A stretch of DNA of 36,084 nt from Desulfuromonas sp. (GCA_021162745.1 JAGGYC010000011.1:1-36084), one strand, 5' to 3'. Positions 12,833-20,971 are shown, counted from the stretch's first letter. Notes: generated by a model from the letters alone, not told the origin. A program made the numbers and translations.

Positions 12833-14206
12833 TTATTTTTTACGTTTGCTCCAGCCTTTGATGATCTTTTGCTCTGTGCGGGACAGTGCCAGAGCATCGG
12901 CTGGAACATCTTTGGTAATGGTTGATCCGGCAGCGATTACGCTATTACGACCAATGGTCACCGGGGCAATAAGCTGGCTGTCACTGCCGACAAAAACACC
13001 GTCTTCGATGATGGTTTTATGCTTGTTGACGCCATCGTAATTGCAGGTGATGGTACCACAGCCGAGGTTGATATCGCAGCCCAGTTCGGCATCACCAATA
13101 TAGGTTAAATGACTGGCTTGTGAGAGCAATCCCAGTACAGCTTTCTTTGTTTCGACAAAATTGCCCAGTTTGTTGTGGCCCTGCAAGATTGTGCCGGGGC
13201 GAAGGTGAGCCATAGGACCAATCGTACAGTGTTCAGCCAGTTGGGATCCTTCCAGCGCACTGGCGGCCTTGATAAGGCAGTGGTCGCCGATGGTACTACT
13301 GTCGATCACGGCCCCTGTTTCGATGGTGCAATGATGGCCGATGCAGGTCTGACCACGAAGGTGCACATTGGGATAGATGGTGGTATCTGCAGCGATTTCG
13401 ACATTGAGATCAATGTAGGTGGTTGCCGGATCGATAAGCGTTACTCCACCAAGCATATGCTGTTGATTGATCCGTTGGCGCATGATGGTCGTGGCTTCAG
13501 CGAGTTGAATGCGGTCGTTGATCCCCATGCTTTCGCTGGAATCTTTGAGCAGGCTGGCACACACCCGGTGACCGGCTTGCTTGGCCAGGGCGATGATGTC
13601 GGTCAGGTAATATTCCCCCTGGGCATTATTGTTGCTGATCTGATGGAGAAGTTGAAAAACCAGCGGTGCTTCAAAGGCATAGATGCCGGTGTTGATCTCC
13701 TGCAGAGCCTTTTCGCCGGCATTGGCATCTTTTTCTTCAACAATACGTTCAATTTCATCGGCCCGGCGGACGATTCGTCCATAACCGGTGGGATCATCCA
13801 TGGTTGCCGTAAGAACAGTAACTGCTGCCTGTGACTGGCGGTGCTGATTCAGGAGCTCTTTCAAGGTTTGTTCACGCAGTAACGGGACATCTCCGCACAG
13901 CAATAACAGGGTACCGGTAAAATCCTTGAGGGCTTTTCTCGTCACCATTAAAGCATGGCCGGTACCAAGTTGTTGTTGTTGCAAGACAAAAGAGATATTC
14001 TGCCCGGCAAATGCCTGTTGTACCTGATCGGCCTGATGGCCAACCACCATGACGGTCTGGCTGCAGCCGAGCTTTTCTGCCAATTGAACCGAAAAAGTGG
14101 CTAACGGCTGGCCGGTAATGGGGTGAAGTACCTTGGAACACTCTGATTTCATGCGTGTTCCCTTGCCGGCGGCAAGGATCACTGCAACCATATTTGCTGT
14201 AGACAT
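12833..14206 (-). CDS. glmU: Bifunctional GlmU (glucosamine-1-P acetyltransferase / GlcNAc-1-P uridyltransferase)
   Basis: 457 residues. The N-terminal uridyltransferase domain starts AVILAAGKGTRMKSECSKVLHPI, the nucleotide-binding signature, and has LLLCGDVPLL. The C-terminal acetyltransferase is a left-handed beta-helix of hexapeptide repeats (IGHHCTIETGAVIDSSTIGDH and following), with the conserved GNFVETKK and the Asn-Tyr pair in CNYDG. It makes UDP-GlcNAc for peptidoglycan and LPS. It is first in the leftward glmU-glmS unit. A ribosome site AGAGGTAG precedes the ATG. The 105 bp to the rightward gene at 14312 should carry divergent promoters. Confidence 0.97.
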   Translation of the reverse strand: MSTANMVAVILAAGKGTRMKSECSKVLHPITGQPLATFSVQLAEKLGCSQTVMVVGHQADQVQQAFAGQNISFVLQQQQLGTGHALMVTRKALKDFTGTLLLLCGDVPLLREQTLKELLNQHRQSQAAVTVLTATMDDPTGYGRIVRRADEIERIVEEKDANAGEKALQEINTGIYAFEAPLVFQLLHQISNNNAQGEYYLTDIIALAKQAGHRVCASLLKDSSESMGINDRIQLAEATTIMRQRINQQHMLGGVTLIDPATTYIDLNVEIAADTTIYPNVHLRGQTCIGHHCTIETGAVIDSSTIGDHCLIKAASALEGSQLAEHCTIGPMAHLRPGTILQGHNKLGNFVETKKAVLGLLSQASHLTYIGDAELGCDINLGCGTITCNYDGVNKHKTIIEDGVFVGSDSQLIAPVTIGRNSVIAAGSTITKDVPADALALSRTEQKIIKGWSKRKK

Positions 14207-14311
14207 CGCACTACCTCTTAGAATATGTTAAACTTAATCTTTTATCTGAAATGGTGGTGTGAGTCAAGCGGTTTGCCGTGATACTTTCCCCAGTGCTACG
14301 GAGAGCTGATT

Positions 14312-14842
14312 TTGATAAAAAGTCGCGATGATCGAACCCAAACCGAAACGCATCTGGTTGAGATTGAGAAAAAGATCAAGGAATTGCGTATTCGTTATGA
14401 ACAATATTTTGCCGGGGTTGAAAAGAGAGCACCGCTCAAAGAGCGCGAAGCTCTGGAGCGATTATTGCGCCGGATGAATCAGCGTAAAATTATGCAGACC
14501 GAATTACGCTACCGCTTTCAAAATCTCTCCAGCAGTTTTCATTCCTATCAGGGGATGTGGGATCGTATTCAGCGTGAAATGGATGAGGGGCGTTATCATC
14601 GCCAGAAAATAAACCATGTCGATCAGCAGGATAACGCTAAGGCCGAGGTGGAAAAAATCTATCTCGATTACCAGAATGTTTGTCGACAGTGCCAGCGCCC
14701 CGTTCCGCAACGTGCCAAACTTGAACTGTTTATTAACCAGCAGCGGGAAAACATCCGTAAAAAATACGGAAATGTCGAGTGTGTCTTTCGCATTATTAAT
14801 GACAACGGCAAACCAAAAATTACCGCTAGTTTGAAACGATAG
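14312..14842 (+). CDS. MXAN_5187 C-terminal-like coiled-coil protein, function unknown
   Basis: 176 residues, highly charged and mostly helical, with no signal peptide or membrane segment. The N-terminal half is a predicted coiled coil (HLVEIEKKIKELRIRYEQYF). The blocks YEQYFAGVEKRAP, LRYRFQNLSSSFHSYQGMWDRI and MDEGRYHRQ match what I recall of proteins named MXAN_5187 C-terminal domain in Geobacter and Myxococcus. The C-terminus (VFRIINDNGKPKITASLKR) resembles the small beta segment there. The start is a TTG at 14312 after GGAGAG; no ATG is well placed. The radical SAM gene begins 4 bp after its stop, so the two are co-transcribed. Lineage-specific; the biochemical role is not known to me. 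Confidence 0.75.
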   Translation: MIKSRDDRTQTETHLVEIEKKIKELRIRYEQYFAGVEKRAPLKEREALERLLRRMNQRKIMQTELRYRFQNLSSSFHSYQGMWDRIQREMDEGRYHRQKINHVDQQDNAKAEVEKIYLDYQNVCRQCQRPVPQRAKLELFINQQRENIRKKYGNVECVFRIINDNGKPKITASLKR

Positions 14843-14845
14843 GCT

Positions 14846-16684
14846 ATGTCTGATTCGATAGTTTTAGTCTCCCTGCATGTCCGTCAATCTCCCCAGGCTG
14901 TTCCTTTGTCTGCGGCAACGATTGCGGCGTCCCTCCCCTCCTCATGGTATTCACGGACCCGACTCCTTGATTTTTTTCCTGAAGACAGTGACGAGGCTAT
15001 TGTTGAGCAGATAGTGGCTGCCGATCCCGTTCTGGTTGGCTTCAGCCTTTATGTCTGGAACCGGCAACGTGTTGTCACCCTTGCGCGCTTTTTGCGCCGT
15101 CGCCGTCCCCAACTGCCACTGTTGGTCGGGGGGCCGGAGGCAACAGCGAATACAACTTCGCTCAATGAATTGCAGTTGTTTGATCGTGTTTGTGAAGGGG
15201 AGGGGGAGCTGGTTTTTACTGAGTTGGTTGCAGCGGTTGATCAGCAGCGTGATCTGGCTGCGCCGTCTCTTGTCCAGGATGGTCCTGTTGATATGGAGAG
15301 ACAGATCTCACCATGGCTCAGTCAGCAGATTATTCCCGGTAGCGGCGTATTGTGGGAAGTTTCGCGCGGTTGTCCGTTCAGTTGTTCATTCTGTTACGAC
15401 GCCCGTGGCGAGCACGGAGTCCGGGTTGTACCTCAGCGTCGACTTGAACAGGAGCTTCAGCTGTTTGTCCGGCATGGGGTGTCACAGGTCTGGGTTTTGG
15501 ATTCAACCTTTAACTTTCCCGCTGAACGAGGGCGTAAGTTACTCCAGTTGATTGCTGAAATTGCCCCCCATATCCATTTTCACCTTGAAGCCAAGGCGGA
15601 GTACCTTGACGAGGAAACCGTTGAGCTGTTGCAGCAGATCTCGTGTTCGGTTCAGCTGGGGTTGCAATCGGCCCGGCCCGAAGTGTTACGCCATATTCAG
15701 CGTGCGCTCGATCCGCAATTGTTTCAGCATAAGATTGAACTGCTGGCTGAAGCGGGGATCACTTTCGGCATTGATCTGATGTACGGTTTGCCCACGGACG
15801 ATTATCAGGGCTTGTGCGACAGTCTGGAGTTTGTGCTGGCGCTACGACCGAATCAGGTTGAAATCTTTCCTCTCGCCGTACTGCCGGGAACCCGACTCTA
15901 CCAGCAGCGTGAGCAATTCGGTCTACAGGCCGAGTTGTCCCCACCCTATCAGTTGTTGAGCAGTGACACCATGACTCCGGCTCAACTCAATCAGTGCCGT
16001 CATCTGGCTGCGGTGACGGATTTGTTCTACAACACCGGTCGTTCCATGGCCTATTTTCTCGATTTATGTCAGGGCTATGATCTGACGCCATTGCAGCTGC
16101 TGAACCGGTTCGGCGACTGGCTGGCGACGGAGCAACAGATTGATGATGAGCAGCTGCTGGCAACGGACTGGACAGCCTCCCAGGCGACCACGCTACAGCT
16201 GGCCTTTATCGAGTATTATTTACGTCAGACGGGGCAGGAAAACTTGCTGCCGGTGTCAGAGGATATGATCCGTTTTCATCGCATTTGGGCTGATACCATT
16301 CTGGCAGAAGAGGTGGTTGGCAAAGACAGCTTGCCTGCGACTGAACAGTGGTTGCAGCAGTGCTGGCAACTGGCTGCCGGAGTAACCGTGGCACACTTTC
16401 ATTACGATGTGCAGGAGTATTATTTCAACCCTGAGGTCGACCTGGTTGAGATGGCTGAATTCCACGCCGCCCAAGGCTCTAACGGATTATTCTTCCGCCG
16501 CCACAACGAGGTGGCCTGCCTGGCCATCGAAGCGGAATTGACCGAACTGTTACGTGGTTGTGACGGCAGCCGGACCCCGCAACAGATTGTGGAGACCGGG
16601 CAGCTTAATGTTGCGCCGCAGCAGTTGGAGGAATGGATTGAGTTGGCGGTGAGCGAAGGGGTGTTGCAGCCGGTCTCGGCGTAA
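14846..16684 (+). CDS. B12-binding-type radical SAM protein
   Basis: 612 residues. The N-terminal domain resembles the cobalamin-binding Rossmann fold of class B radical SAM enzymes (VGFSLYVWN, LLVGGPEATAN), but I see no DxHxxG histidine motif, so cobalamin may bind base-off or not at all. The core has the [4Fe-4S] motif CPFSCSFC within EVSRGCPFSCSFCYDARG, then VLDSTFN, FHLEAKAEYLDEE, LGLQSARPEVLRHI and IDLMYGLPTDD, as expected for the Elp3/MiaB-like superfamily. The C-terminal 250 residues are a family-specific extension. The substrate is unknown. It starts 4 bp after the coiled-coil gene. A decayed second copy of its C-terminus lies about 0.9 kb downstream. Confidence 0.85.
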   Translation: MSDSIVLVSLHVRQSPQAVPLSAATIAASLPSSWYSRTRLLDFFPEDSDEAIVEQIVAADPVLVGFSLYVWNRQRVVTLARFLRRRRPQLPLLVGGPEATANTTSLNELQLFDRVCEGEGELVFTELVAAVDQQRDLAAPSLVQDGPVDMERQISPWLSQQIIPGSGVLWEVSRGCPFSCSFCYDARGEHGVRVVPQRRLEQELQLFVRHGVSQVWVLDSTFNFPAERGRKLLQLIAEIAPHIHFHLEAKAEYLDEETVELLQQISCSVQLGLQSARPEVLRHIQRALDPQLFQHKIELLAEAGITFGIDLMYGLPTDDYQGLCDSLEFVLALRPNQVEIFPLAVLPGTRLYQQREQFGLQAELSPPYQLLSSDTMTPAQLNQCRHLAAVTDLFYNTGRSMAYFLDLCQGYDLTPLQLLNRFGDWLATEQQIDDEQLLATDWTASQATTLQLAFIEYYLRQTGQENLLPVSEDMIRFHRIWADTILAEEVVGKDSLPATEQWLQQCWQLAAGVTVAHFHYDVQEYYFNPEVDLVEMAEFHAAQGSNGLFFRRHNEVACLAIEAELTELLRGCDGSRTPQQIVETGQLNVAPQQLEEWIELAVSEGVLQPVSA

Positions 16685-16753
16685 ATTTGGAATCTGTGCC
16701 GTGCTGGCCGGATAAAAAAATTGGCACTCAAGCTCTACAGTGGGAAATGCTGA

Positions 16754-17074
16754 TTATTCAATTTCATTGATTCTTTCGTTAATCAAATATTTTCTAAGCA
16801 CTCGTTCACTGCGCATAACATAAAGAATGTATATATTATCCTGTTCATTTCGATAGAACACGCGACAGGGACCGATGATGATTTCGCGATAGCGCGATGA
16901 GGTTTCTAACTCAGGAGGCTTTCGACCCGATTCGGGGAAAATTTCAAGGTGTTCAACAGCTATAAAGACTTGTTGGACTAATTTTTTTGCAGCACTCTCC
17001 TTGTCGAGAGCAATATATTCGGCAATTTCATCAAGATCAGTTAACGCCGGCTCTGTCCAGATTATTTGAGCCAT
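16754..17074 (-). CDS. ParE/RelE-family toxin of a type II toxin-antitoxin pair
   Basis: 106 residues. The start IIWTEPALTDLDEIAEYIA and the later SGRKPPELE, YREIIIGPCRVFYRNEQDNIYILYVMRSER follow the ParE/RelE fold (W-s-p-A..DL.eI..yI, then R.l....yrv.Y.......i..V.h.r). The family contains gyrase poisons (ParE) and ribosome-dependent RNases (RelE); the spacing looks more like ParE, but the target cannot be told from sequence. The start overlaps the antitoxin gene by 13 bp, so translation is coupled and the antitoxin is made first. The gene pair is more AT-rich than the radical SAM gene beside it, which suggests transfer. Confidence 0.85.
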   Translation of the reverse strand: MAQIIWTEPALTDLDEIAEYIALDKESAAKKLVQQVFIAVEHLEIFPESGRKPPELETSSRYREIIIGPCRVFYRNEQDNIYILYVMRSERVLRKYLINERINEIE

Positions 17075-17319
17075 TTACCCATTTTTTCTTTTGCTTCAGC
17101 CTGATTAAGGGTGCGATTGTCCAGAAGTGCTTTTTCGCCACGCGATAAACCCTCAAGTATTTGCATACGCTTTTGCATGAGTTCAAAGTCTTTGACATCA
17201 ACAAGATACGCTGATGGCTGACCATGCTCTGTAATTAAAATAGGCTCTTTCGATTCATGCAATTCGGCTAGAATCTTTGTTGCCTGACGTTTTAGTGTTG
17301 TTACAAGTTCGATTCTCAT
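17062..17319 (-). CDS. Phd/YefM-family antitoxin
   Basis: 85 residues. The N-terminal DNA-binding half has the Phd/YefM pattern: an early helix (ELVTTLKRQATKILAELHESKEPILITEHGQPSAYLV) and then VKDFELM. The C-terminal half is charged and helical (EKALLDNRTLNQAEAKEKMGKWLK) and is the part that normally wraps the toxin. It precedes the ParE/RelE-like toxin in one operon and should repress its own promoter, where a palindrome lies 5 bp upstream of the start codon. Confidence 0.87.
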   Translation of the reverse strand: MRIELVTTLKRQATKILAELHESKEPILITEHGQPSAYLVDVKDFELMQKRMQILEGLSRGEKALLDNRTLNQAEAKEKMGKWLK

Positions 17320-17323
17320 ACAA

Positions 17324-17341
17324 GTGATACTATACTGTCAC
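17324..17341 (-). promoter_or_regulatory. Promoter/operator of the toxin-antitoxin pair
   Basis: Read leftward, GTGACAGTATAGTATCAC is an imperfect 18-bp palindrome just before the antitoxin start. A promoter TTGCCA - 17 bp - TAGTAT overlaps it, so a bound Phd-type antitoxin would cover the -10 box. The match is by eye; binding is inferred from how Phd/YefM systems work. Confidence 0.5.
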
Positions 17342-17394
17342 TTTCTGGTTGGCAAGTATTCTTACTGATCCGTGATACCGGAAAAATTCTTAAC

Positions 17395-17593
17395 GGTAAC
17401 AAGCTGGGAGGGAACAGCAACGAGTACGAATTATCCCTTTCCAGATTAATGACAGAAATGGCAGGGGGAGGAGTCAGACAGGGCTTTTCGCCGCTGCCAG
17501 ATTGTTGTTGAAAGAGATCTGGCCGTGGATGGGCCGGAACTTGAGGAGATGCTGCAGTTTGCCGTAACTGAAGGGATACTGGTTGCTGTTTAG
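17395..17593 (+). pseudogene. Remnant of a second radical SAM gene (C-terminal end, frameshifted)
   Basis: The frame ending at TAG 17591-17593 reads CQIVVERDLAVDGPELEE and then MLQFAVTEGILVAV. This aligns with the last residues of the intact radical SAM protein at 14846-16684: ELEEMLQFAVTEGIL against QLEEWIELAVSEGVL has 8 of 15 identical with similar changes elsewhere. In another frame, upstream from about 17401, NEYELSLSRLMTEMAGG resembles the preceding NEVACLAIEAELTELLRG. The fragment is therefore frameshifted near 17480 and has lost the rest of the gene. The toxin-antitoxin pair lies between the intact copy and this scrap. Confidence 0.6.
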
Positions 17594-17597
17594 GCCC

Positions 17598-18455
17598 CTA
17601 TTGGTTGGGCGGTGTTTGTAATCCGTCGTAAATCAAGCGTAAAACGCGTTTGCTACGGGCAACCAGTCGGATGCAGTTTATCGGTTTGGCGATAAAATCA
17701 ACAAATCCCATGTCGAGTAGTTCGGCTTCCTCCTTGGCTGTTGAACGGCTGGAGGAGGCGATGAACGGAATATTCTCTGTCTGGGGGTTTTTGCTCAGGG
17801 AATTGTAGAGATCGACCCCCCCCATCCGCGGCATCACAATCTCGGTAATGATCAAGTGCGGACGTTTATTGACCGCAATCGGCAGGGCTTCGACGCAATT
17901 GTTGCAGGTGATCACATCAAACCCTACTTTTTTCAATGCGGCAGCCGTTGTGGTTAGTACCGGTTCCTGATTGTCGATGACGAGAATTTTCCACCAACCA
18001 CCCTGGATGGGCTCATTCATCGTTTTCAGGTAGTGCCTGTTGATGGCCGCATGGACCTCTCTGGGGGTTGTCAGGTAGGGGACGATTCGCAGACCTGTAG
18101 CAAAGGACAGCGTGTCGATGGTCTCCATATCGAGGGGATTAACCATCGCCAGGCAGAGGGTTTTTTCTTCAATACGCAGAGGGAAAATGAGTTTTTGTAG
18201 TGCTTTTTCACTGTCAATCAGATCAAGTAATTGCGTGGGAAAATTGTGGGCAGCAATATTTTTGACCGTTTTTAAACCAAACTGGCGAGCGAGAACCAGT
18301 ACAATATCTCGCTCGGAGATCACGTTTTGCTCTTCGAGAATTTGACCAAGGCGCTTGCCGCTACCGGCCTGCTTTTCTAAGGCCAAGCGCAGAGTCTGTT
18401 CGTCGATCACGCCCTCTTCAAATAAGACTTCGCCAAACTTTTTACGTTTTGCCAT
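17598..18455 (-). CDS. MshEN-type (c-di-GMP-binding) domain fused to a degenerate receiver domain
   Basis: 285 residues. Residues 6-29 and 35-58 are two 24-residue motifs (KFGEVLFEEGVIDEQTLRL... and RLGQILEEQNVISERDIVL...), each ending in Q and separated by exactly five residues. This is the architecture of the MshEN c-di-GMP-binding domain (GspE/PilB N-terminal type). There is no ATPase domain. A CheY-like receiver follows (about 156-275), but the phosphoacceptor Asp is Glu205 (LIITEIVMPRMGG) and the acidic pair is Asp-Asn (VIDNQ); the Lys of KP (257) remains. Phosphorylation is thus unlikely and a locked state possible. The ATG at 18455 follows AGGTGA; a GTG at 18464 lies inside that site. 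The gene stands alone, next to hslO. Confidence 0.82.
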   Translation of the reverse strand: MAKRKKFGEVLFEEGVIDEQTLRLALEKQAGSGKRLGQILEEQNVISERDIVLVLARQFGLKTVKNIAAHNFPTQLLDLIDSEKALQKLIFPLRIEEKTLCLAMVNPLDMETIDTLSFATGLRIVPYLTTPREVHAAINRHYLKTMNEPIQGGWWKILVIDNQEPVLTTTAAALKKVGFDVITCNNCVEALPIAVNKRPHLIITEIVMPRMGGVDLYNSLSKNPQTENIPFIASSSRSTAKEEAELLDMGFVDFIAKPINCIRLVARSKRVLRLIYDGLQTPPNQ

Positions 18456-18614
18456 TATGTTCACCTATATAATTAGATAAATAATGAACGATCATTTTGT
18501 TGTGTCAACGCGCTGTATCCAAGGCGTTTGCATCCTAAACCTAAGAGATGAAAGTGGTAACGCAAGTCTTGGTTGCAGGGATGTCTATATTCAAAATCAA
18601 TTTAAATCATACAA

Positions 18615-19490
18615 TTATTTTTTTGCTGACACAAGGTTCACGATTTCTGCCGGAGTGAAAAGGTAGGCTTTTTTACAGTATTCACACACCACTTCGGTGT
18701 CCTCATTCTGTTCTGCCATGGCGTTCAGTTCTTTGGCGTCCAATCCTCCGAGCATCGCCAGAACGTGACGTCGGCTGCAGTTACAGTGGAATTTCAGTTC
18801 GCAGGTTGCCTGCACGGTATAAGGTAGGTAGGTCATCACCCGATCCGCTATCTGTTGGGCGGATAACCCTTCGCGGATCAGCGTTGAGATTGCCGGTAAT
18901 GAGCTCAGGGTTTGCTCCAGTGCCTTGAGATAGTCATCATCGCAATCCGGCATGGCCTGAATAAAAAAACCGCCGCTGGCCGCGACTTCTCCCTGTTGAT
19001 CGAGAGTGACGCCCAGGGCAACTGATGTCGGCGTCTGTTCGGAGCTGGAAAAGTAATGAGCGAGATCCTCAGCAATTTCACTGCTGCACAGTTGCACCAT
19101 GCCCCGATAGGGTTCTTTAAGGCCAAGGTCTTTGATGACATGAAGAAATCCGGCTTTACCGATCGCACCAGGGACATCAAAGCGGTCATTGACAGGGGGC
19201 AGGTTACAGACGGGGGTTTTGATTGTCCCGCGAACCAAGCCGTTGGCGTCTGTCTCTGCCTGCAGTTTTTGTAGCGGACCATTACCCTCAATGGTCAGTC
19301 CTAAGCGCTGCTTGCCTTTAAGCAAGCTTCCCATCAGGGCCGCTGCCGTGGTCAAGCGGCCCAGGGCGACGGTTGCTGTGGGATCGGTTCCCTGATGGTG
19401 ACACACTTCCCGAACAAGAGCAGTGGTTGTGGCAAAGGAAGCCCGGATGAATCCATCTTGACTCAATACGCGTAGGAGTTGATCCGTCAT
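18615..19490 (-). CDS. hslO: Hsp33 redox-regulated chaperone
   Basis: 291 residues. Holdase chaperone, activated when oxidants release its zinc and unfold the C-terminal switch. The four zinc cysteines are visible as CNC (in HCNCSRRHVLAMLGG) and CEYC near the C-terminus. The N-terminal domain has GRLTTAAALMGSLLKGKQRL and GTIKTPVCNLPP, typical of the family. It begins 13 bp after cpoB and is probably read from the same transcript, which would make it the last gene of pal-cpoB-hslO. No clear terminator follows in the short gap to the next gene. Confidence 0.95.
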   Translation of the reverse strand: MTDQLLRVLSQDGFIRASFATTTALVREVCHHQGTDPTATVALGRLTTAAALMGSLLKGKQRLGLTIEGNGPLQKLQAETDANGLVRGTIKTPVCNLPPVNDRFDVPGAIGKAGFLHVIKDLGLKEPYRGMVQLCSSEIAEDLAHYFSSSEQTPTSVALGVTLDQQGEVAASGGFFIQAMPDCDDDYLKALEQTLSSLPAISTLIREGLSAQQIADRVMTYLPYTVQATCELKFHCNCSRRHVLAMLGGLDAKELNAMAEQNEDTEVVCEYCKKAYLFTPAEIVNLVSAKK

Positions 19491-19503
19491 AGTGCTTTCT
19501 TTC

Positions 19504-20361
19504 CTATTGCCAGCTGTCTAGGCGTTGTTTGGCTTTGTCAGCTTCAGGTGTCTGTGGATAGCTCTCGACCACTTTTTGCAAAATTATCCGGGCATTGCGT
19601 AGATCACCCAATGCGTAAAAGGCCAGTCCCTGCTTCATCAGTGCCGCAGGCACCTTGGGATGGCTTGCATGTTTTTGGATGACATCCTGAAACTGGAGGA
19701 TGGCGCTTTCGTATTGCTTGTCACCATAGAGGGTTTCGCCGATCCAATACATGGCATTGATGGATAGCTCGTGGCCTGGGTACTGTTGGATAAATTGACG
19801 AAATAGTGTCCTTGATTGAGTGAAGTCGGTACTTTGTTGTACCAGTTGTAGCGCCTGCTGGTAAAGTTGTTGAGCGCTATCACCCGCTTCTTCAGGTTGC
19901 TGGACGGTTGTCGTAAACGGTTGCGGTTGCGGTGTATTGTCGACAACGGGGACGACGGGAGTGGCTGTTGCTTCGGGTTTGATGACTGGGGGTTGTGGCG
20001 TGACAGGCTGTGTTTCCAGTGCAGCAACACGCAGACTTAAATCGTTTTGCGCCAATGTCCACTCTTCGCGCTGTTGCGAGACGCTGTGTTGTTGATCTTC
20101 CAAGCGACCGGAGAGACGTTGTAAATCGACCCGCAGGCTGTCGAGCTCAGCTTTAAGGTTCGCTTGTTGCCGGGCGATGTTGCGTAATTGCATGGTTGGG
20201 TCGTTCTGGCTCGGCTGGGCGGTCTGGCGCTGTTCAACGACCATCAGCCGCTTGTTGAGAGCTTGCAGATTGGATTGGAACTCCGCCTGTTGCTGTACCG
20301 GCAGGCAACCACTGAGAACCCCCATAATGCAGGAGCCGAGGATAAGGGGCTTGAGGTGCAT
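19504..20361 (-). CDS. cpoB: CpoB/YbgF-like TPR protein, apparently a lipoprotein
   Basis: 285 residues. CpoB couples peptidoglycan synthesis to the Tol-Pal system during envelope constriction. The N-terminus is a lipoprotein signal with a lipobox-like VLSGC, then a long coiled coil (about 25-110) and a Pro/Thr/Val-rich linker (about 115-160). Three TPR-like repeats with the family pattern follow (YQQALQLVQ..., YWIGETLYGDKQYESAILQF, KQGLAFYALGDLRNARIIL). E. coli CpoB is a soluble periplasmic protein, so the predicted lipid anchor differs. It follows pal with a terminator-like hairpin between them, and hslO follows 13 bp later. Confidence 0.88.
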   Translation of the reverse strand: MHLKPLILGSCIMGVLSGCLPVQQQAEFQSNLQALNKRLMVVEQRQTAQPSQNDPTMQLRNIARQQANLKAELDSLRVDLQRLSGRLEDQQHSVSQQREEWTLAQNDLSLRVAALETQPVTPQPPVIKPEATATPVVPVVDNTPQPQPFTTTVQQPEEAGDSAQQLYQQALQLVQQSTDFTQSRTLFRQFIQQYPGHELSINAMYWIGETLYGDKQYESAILQFQDVIQKHASHPKVPAALMKQGLAFYALGDLRNARIILQKVVESYPQTPEADKAKQRLDSWQ

Positions 20362-20379
20362 GACTGGTTTTCTCCTTAG

Positions 20380-20413
20380 AAAAAAAGAGGGCCGTGCATT
20401 AATGGCACGGCCC
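20380..20413 (-). terminator. Terminator/attenuator between pal and cpoB
   Basis: Read leftward, GGGCCGTGC - ATTAATG loop - GCACGGCCC is a perfect 9-bp GC-rich hairpin followed by TCTTTTTTT. It lies inside the presumed pal-cpoB-hslO unit, about 19 bp before the cpoB start. It would therefore let pal be expressed at a higher level than cpoB, or separate the transcripts entirely. Confidence 0.8.
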
Positions 20414-20437
20414 CCTGAGATTTAGCAGAGTGTTTGT

Positions 20438-20971
20438 CTATTGCTGGGGAACAAATTCCGCACGGCGATTTTTTGCCCAGGCACTCTCGGTGCTCGCCAA
20501 TTCAGCAGGCTTCTCTTCACCATAGGAGATGATACGGATGCGCTGTGCAGCGATACCCATTGAAGCCAGATATTGTTGAGCGGCAGCGGCACGACGTTCA
20601 CCCAGGGCCAGGTTGTACTCATCAGAACCGCGCTCATCGCAGTGGCCTTCGATGACGATGCTGGTGGTGGGATTGGCCTCCATGTAGCGCGTATTTTCCA
20701 TCAGCGTATCGCGGGACGCCTGTGTCAGTGTGTGCTGGTCGAAGTCGAAGTAAACCGGATTGAGGACAGCGGCTGCGACGACAGGAACAGGGACAGGTTC
20801 GACAACGGGTTCATCGATGTAGCTGGGAACCTCTTCAGCAACGGGAGTCGCAGGAAGCTCAGAGACTTCGCAAACTTCATCGGTAATGGTGGTGTCGGTT
20901 GCCGGTTTTGCACAGCCGGCAGCGAGAATCAGGGTCAGAGCCAACAGGCACAGTAGCTTAAATGTTTTCAT
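20438..20971 (-). CDS. pal: Peptidoglycan-associated lipoprotein Pal
   Basis: 177 residues. Outer-membrane lipoprotein that holds the outer membrane to peptidoglycan, as part of Tol-Pal. The signal peptide ends in the lipobox LAAGC. An acidic, Pro/Val-rich spacer (about 25-70) follows, then an OmpA-C domain with YFDFDQHTLTQASRDTL, IEGHCDERGSDEYNLALGE and RRAAAAQQYL, the peptidoglycan-binding residues. Usually pal follows tolB. Here nothing resembling tolQRAB is adjacent (the upstream gene is divergent nadA), so the rest of the system must be elsewhere. Confidence 0.94.
   Translation of the reverse strand: MKTFKLLCLLALTLILAAGCAKPATDTTITDEVCEVSELPATPVAEEVPSYIDEPVVEPVPVPVVAAAVLNPVYFDFDQHTLTQASRDTLMENTRYMEANPTTSIVIEGHCDERGSDEYNLALGERRAAAAQQYLASMGIAAQRIRIISYGEEKPAELASTESAWAKNRRAEFVPQQ

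Noticed and set aside
16685-16753. Possible hairpin TGCC...GGCA after the radical SAM gene as a terminator
   Set aside because: The stem is very short with a long loop and no following T-run.
19549-19558. TGTGGATAG as a third DnaA box
   Set aside because: One mismatch, isolated, and inside the cpoB coding region. A single near-match is expected by chance.
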